Of a DNA stretch of 64,000 nucleotides, positions 61,952 to 64,000 are shown piece by piece. Positions within the stretch are counted from its first letter, which is position 1. Each line of letters starts with the position of its first letter. Under the pieces are notes generated by a model. That model ran no database searches. It had not been told where the DNA came from and saw only the letters and a program-made list of their open reading frames with translations. The stretch is from Rhodanobacter sp. 7MK24 (GTDB taxonomy: Bacteria; Pseudomonadota; Gammaproteobacteria; Xanthomonadales; Rhodanobacteraceae): the NCBI RefSeq assembly GCF_014842995.1, contig NZ_JACYXL010000007.1, positions 1-64,000 on the forward strand, read 5' to 3'. Both the position numbers and the translations under genes were made by a program.

Positions 61952-63781
61952 ATGACATTACGGTGGCGAGGGGCTCGCGCAGCGCGGGCGTGGAGGATTG
62001 TTGCCGTCACGGCACCGATCGTTGTCATGGCGTTGGCAAGCGTGGCACTGGTGTGGTGGCTGGATCTTGCGCTGCGTTGGACCTTCGAACCCGCGTTGCT
62101 CTGGCGCAACGCTCTGCCGGTTTTCCTGGTCATGTTGCTGATCTACGGCCTGAGCGGCCGTGCGCTGATGGCACTCTTGCTGGGCGGCGGCATCGCGCGT
62201 CTCGTGTTCGAGGTGAATGCGATCAAGGAGCTCAATTTGGACGAGCCCCTGCTGCCTGGCGATCTGGTGCTTTGGCATCAGGTGCTGCACAACATGGGTT
62301 TCTTCGCGCATTACACCGGTCACCGTCTCGTGCTGTTGTTGCTGGCGCTGTTGGCGGCCATGGCAGTGTTGTGGGCGATCTGGCGATTGGAGGGACGTTG
62401 GCGGCGGCCGCACTGGGTGGCTCGTGCGTCGTGGATGGTGCTGTCGCTGCTGCTCCTCGGCACCTTGTACCGTGGCATCGGTCCCTGGCGCGAGGCATAT
62501 GCGGACGAGGCATTGCCCGATTTTCAGCTCTGGGATCCGATCGACAGCGTGCAGCATGTCGGTTTCATGGCCGGTCTGGTGCGGATGTCGCAGGAGGCGG
62601 ACACGACGATACCGAAGGCTGACGAGTCGCTCGTGCGCGATTTCGCCGCACGTCACGTTGCGGACCTGAAGGCACGCATGACGCGCCAGCCGCCTGCCGA
62701 TTTGCCGGACATCGTGGTGGTGCAGAGCGAGGCGTTCTTCGATCCCGGTGTCCTGAAGGACATCGACTACGGCGTGTTCGTGCCCAATTTCGAGCGGCTG
62801 GCGGCCACGGGTATTACCGGCAGCCTGACCACTCCCACCTACGGCGGAGGGACCATCCGTACCGAGTTCGAGACTTTGACCGGTTACCCGATGCAGGCGT
62901 TTCCGTCCGTCGTGTATCCATATTACGGGCTGGTAGGCGGATGGATGCCGGCGGTGCCGCGAAGGTTGGCGGCTCTCGGCTATTCGACCACGCTGTACCA
63001 CCCGTTTAGTGGCAGTTTCTGGAATCGTCGGCAGACGATGCCCGAATTGGGGTTCCAGCATGCCTATTATCGACAGGCCTTCGCTGGCGCCGAGCGCGCC
63101 GGAGAGTACATCTCTGATCGGGCCTTGTTCGATTACGTGCTGGCCCATCTCGACGACGGCGGCTCCGGACCGCACTACGCGATGGCAATCACGATGGAGA
63201 ACCACGGTCCGTGGGATTTCGACGTGGGCATGCTGGCCAACGTGCTGGGCCGGCGCCCGCTGCCCAAGGGCCTGTCGGCGGCAGGCACCGAGGAGATGGT
63301 TTACTACCTCTCCCATCTGGTCAACGGTGATGACGCGCTCGGTGATTTCGCGAAGCGCTTGCTCGCGCGACCACGTTGGACCGTGCTGATGTTCTATGGC
63401 GATCACCTGCCCGCACTTCCGAGCGCGTTTGCGGATTTGCACTTTGACGATGACGGCTTGGAAGTCCAGGAGCACACCCGTTACATGCTGGTGTCGAATC
63501 GGCCACTGGCGCCGCGCAAGCTGGATCTCAGTTCGTACGATCTGCCGGCCCTGCTGTTCGATACGATAGGGCTGCCCGAGGACGGCTACCTTGCGTTCGA
63601 TTCGGTTGCCAGGCAGGCCTGGGCGCAGGATCGCTACCAGAATGGTGCCAAGTATGGGCAGGTGCTGTTCAATGCAGCACAGCTGGAGGTGAGCTGCCGG
63701 CGCAAGTTGGATGTTGCGGGAGAGTGCGGTAATACCTCACCCCGAGATCAGCCACAACCCGATGCCGCGGGGAAAGAATGA
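61952..63781 (+). CDS. LTA synthase/OpgB-like phosphoglycerol transferase (sulfatase-fold membrane enzyme)
   Basis: A 609-residue inner-membrane protein. About five N-terminal helices (VAVTAPIVVMALASVALVWW, LLLLALLAAMAVLWAIWRL, MVLSLLLLGTLYRGI) precede a periplasmic alkaline-phosphatase/sulfatase domain. It has VVVQSEAFFDPG, the nucleophile region YGGGTIRTEFETLTG (Thr as in LtaS), HPFSGSFWNRRQTM, AITMENHGPWD and FYGDHLPALP for metal. In Gram-negatives this family adds phosphoglycerol or phosphoethanolamine to periplasmic glucans or surface glycans. Next to the O-antigen genes it may decorate the polysaccharide. The tail after about 590 is Gln/Pro/Asp-rich and probably disordered. Confidence 0.88.
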   Translation: MTLRWRGARAARAWRIVAVTAPIVVMALASVALVWWLDLALRWTFEPALLWRNALPVFLVMLLIYGLSGRALMALLLGGGIARLVFEVNAIKELNLDEPLLPGDLVLWHQVLHNMGFFAHYTGHRLVLLLLALLAAMAVLWAIWRLEGRWRRPHWVARASWMVLSLLLLGTLYRGIGPWREAYADEALPDFQLWDPIDSVQHVGFMAGLVRMSQEADTTIPKADESLVRDFAARHVADLKARMTRQPPADLPDIVVVQSEAFFDPGVLKDIDYGVFVPNFERLAATGITGSLTTPTYGGGTIRTEFETLTGYPMQAFPSVVYPYYGLVGGWMPAVPRRLAALGYSTTLYHPFSGSFWNRRQTMPELGFQHAYYRQAFAGAERAGEYISDRALFDYVLAHLDDGGSGPHYAMAITMENHGPWDFDVGMLANVLGRRPLPKGLSAAGTEEMVYYLSHLVNGDDALGDFAKRLLARPRWTVLMFYGDHLPALPSAFADLHFDDDGLEVQEHTRYMLVSNRPLAPRKLDLSSYDLPALLFDTIGLPEDGYLAFDSVARQAWAQDRYQNGAKYGQVLFNAAQLEVSCRRKLDVAGECGNTSPRDQPQPDAAGKE

Positions 63782-64000
63782 TTCTTGCGATACGGACGAC
63801 GGGCGGGACTGCCATCACCGCCTGTCAGGGGATGGGCTCCTGACTGCTCGGGTGGCGACGTTGTGTATGGCGGCCGCGTGGCGATATTGCGCGCTATGCC
63901 AAGCGTAATCGGGCGGGCGCCGTTGCTGAGCCGATCGCTGCCGCCGACGGTCCAAGTGTGGGAGATGATGGCGAATGCGATGTAGCTTGCGGAGCCCGCT
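63782..64000. other. Window end, no supported gene
   Basis: Nothing recognisable follows the transferase gene. A minus-strand frame stays open from 64000 to beyond 63782 but reads as low-information Arg/Pro/Ser sequence without a known motif. The next gene of the locus begins outside the window. Confidence 0.4.

Noticed and set aside
63782-64000. Minus-strand open frame at the right end
   Set aside because: No motif, no ribosome site and it is cut by the window edge, so it cannot be supported.

Overview
The window is GC-rich chromosomal DNA from a gammaproteobacterium, most likely of the Xanthomonadales and closest in feel to the Rhodanobacteraceae (Dyella/Rhodanobacter/Frateuria type). The reasons are an Oar-like TonB-dependent receptor, a eukaryote-type class I aldolase, XanB-type ManC, PilU, a pilin-like membrane fusion, and an LPS locus next to a cystathionine gamma-lyase gene, the place where xanthomonads keep theirs. 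There is no rRNA, tRNA, CRISPR array, insertion sequence or phage gene that I can support. Genus assignment is inference.

Layout. 1-3.4 kb: the 3' part of a TonB-dependent receptor and ssb. 3.5-13.7 kb: accessory genes, namely a TPR-sulfotransferase, a secreted S53 peptidase, an unrecognised 185-residue protein, a serine hydrolase, a PdxI/YdbC-like reductase with divergent LysR regulator, a membrane-pilin fusion and a decayed AraC regulator. 13.7-28.4 kb: central carbon metabolism (gap, pyk, fba, tkt, pgk, HAD phosphatase) on both strands, interleaved with a truncated globin, an MBL hydrolase, an S1/P1 nuclease, small envelope proteins and three tandem outer-membrane beta-barrel genes. 28.8-35.3 kb: pilU, two DUF4398-type genes, ydcH, cystathionine beta-synthase and glmS. 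35.4-41.9 kb: the cyoABCD quinol oxidase operon with a divergent MFS transporter and SURF1. 42-63.8 kb: the surface polysaccharide locus.

The polysaccharide locus has two arms diverging from 47.83-48.02 kb. Leftward runs rfbBACD (dTDP-L-rhamnose, each gene overlapping the next by ATGA), manC (GDP-mannose) and a zinc-ribbon methyltransferase. Rightward runs cystathionine gamma-lyase, wzm, wzt with a C-terminal substrate-recognition domain, and a 1050-residue sulfotransferase/coiled-coil/two-glycosyltransferase fusion coupled to wzt. Then come a giant GT-C-like membrane protein, a GtrA flippase-like protein, a DPM1/GtrB-like glycosyltransferase, a GNAT-like protein, a PIG-L deacetylase, wecB and an LtaS/OpgB-like transferase. 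The logic is an ABC-transporter-exported O-antigen built from rhamnose, mannose and N-acetylated sugars, probably sulfated, methylated or otherwise decorated.

The most interesting items are the wzt-coupled sulfotransferase-coiled-coil-GT-GT fusion, which I read as a possible chain-terminating or decorating ruler. Next is the 963-residue GT-C-like protein whose C-terminus holds two repeats with identical 29-residue cysteine spacing. Others are an apparently leaderless wecB, the duplicated promoter-gene-terminator units of the porin-like genes, a 19-bp perfect palindrome before pyk, and an orphan protein with a faint CheD-like pattern.
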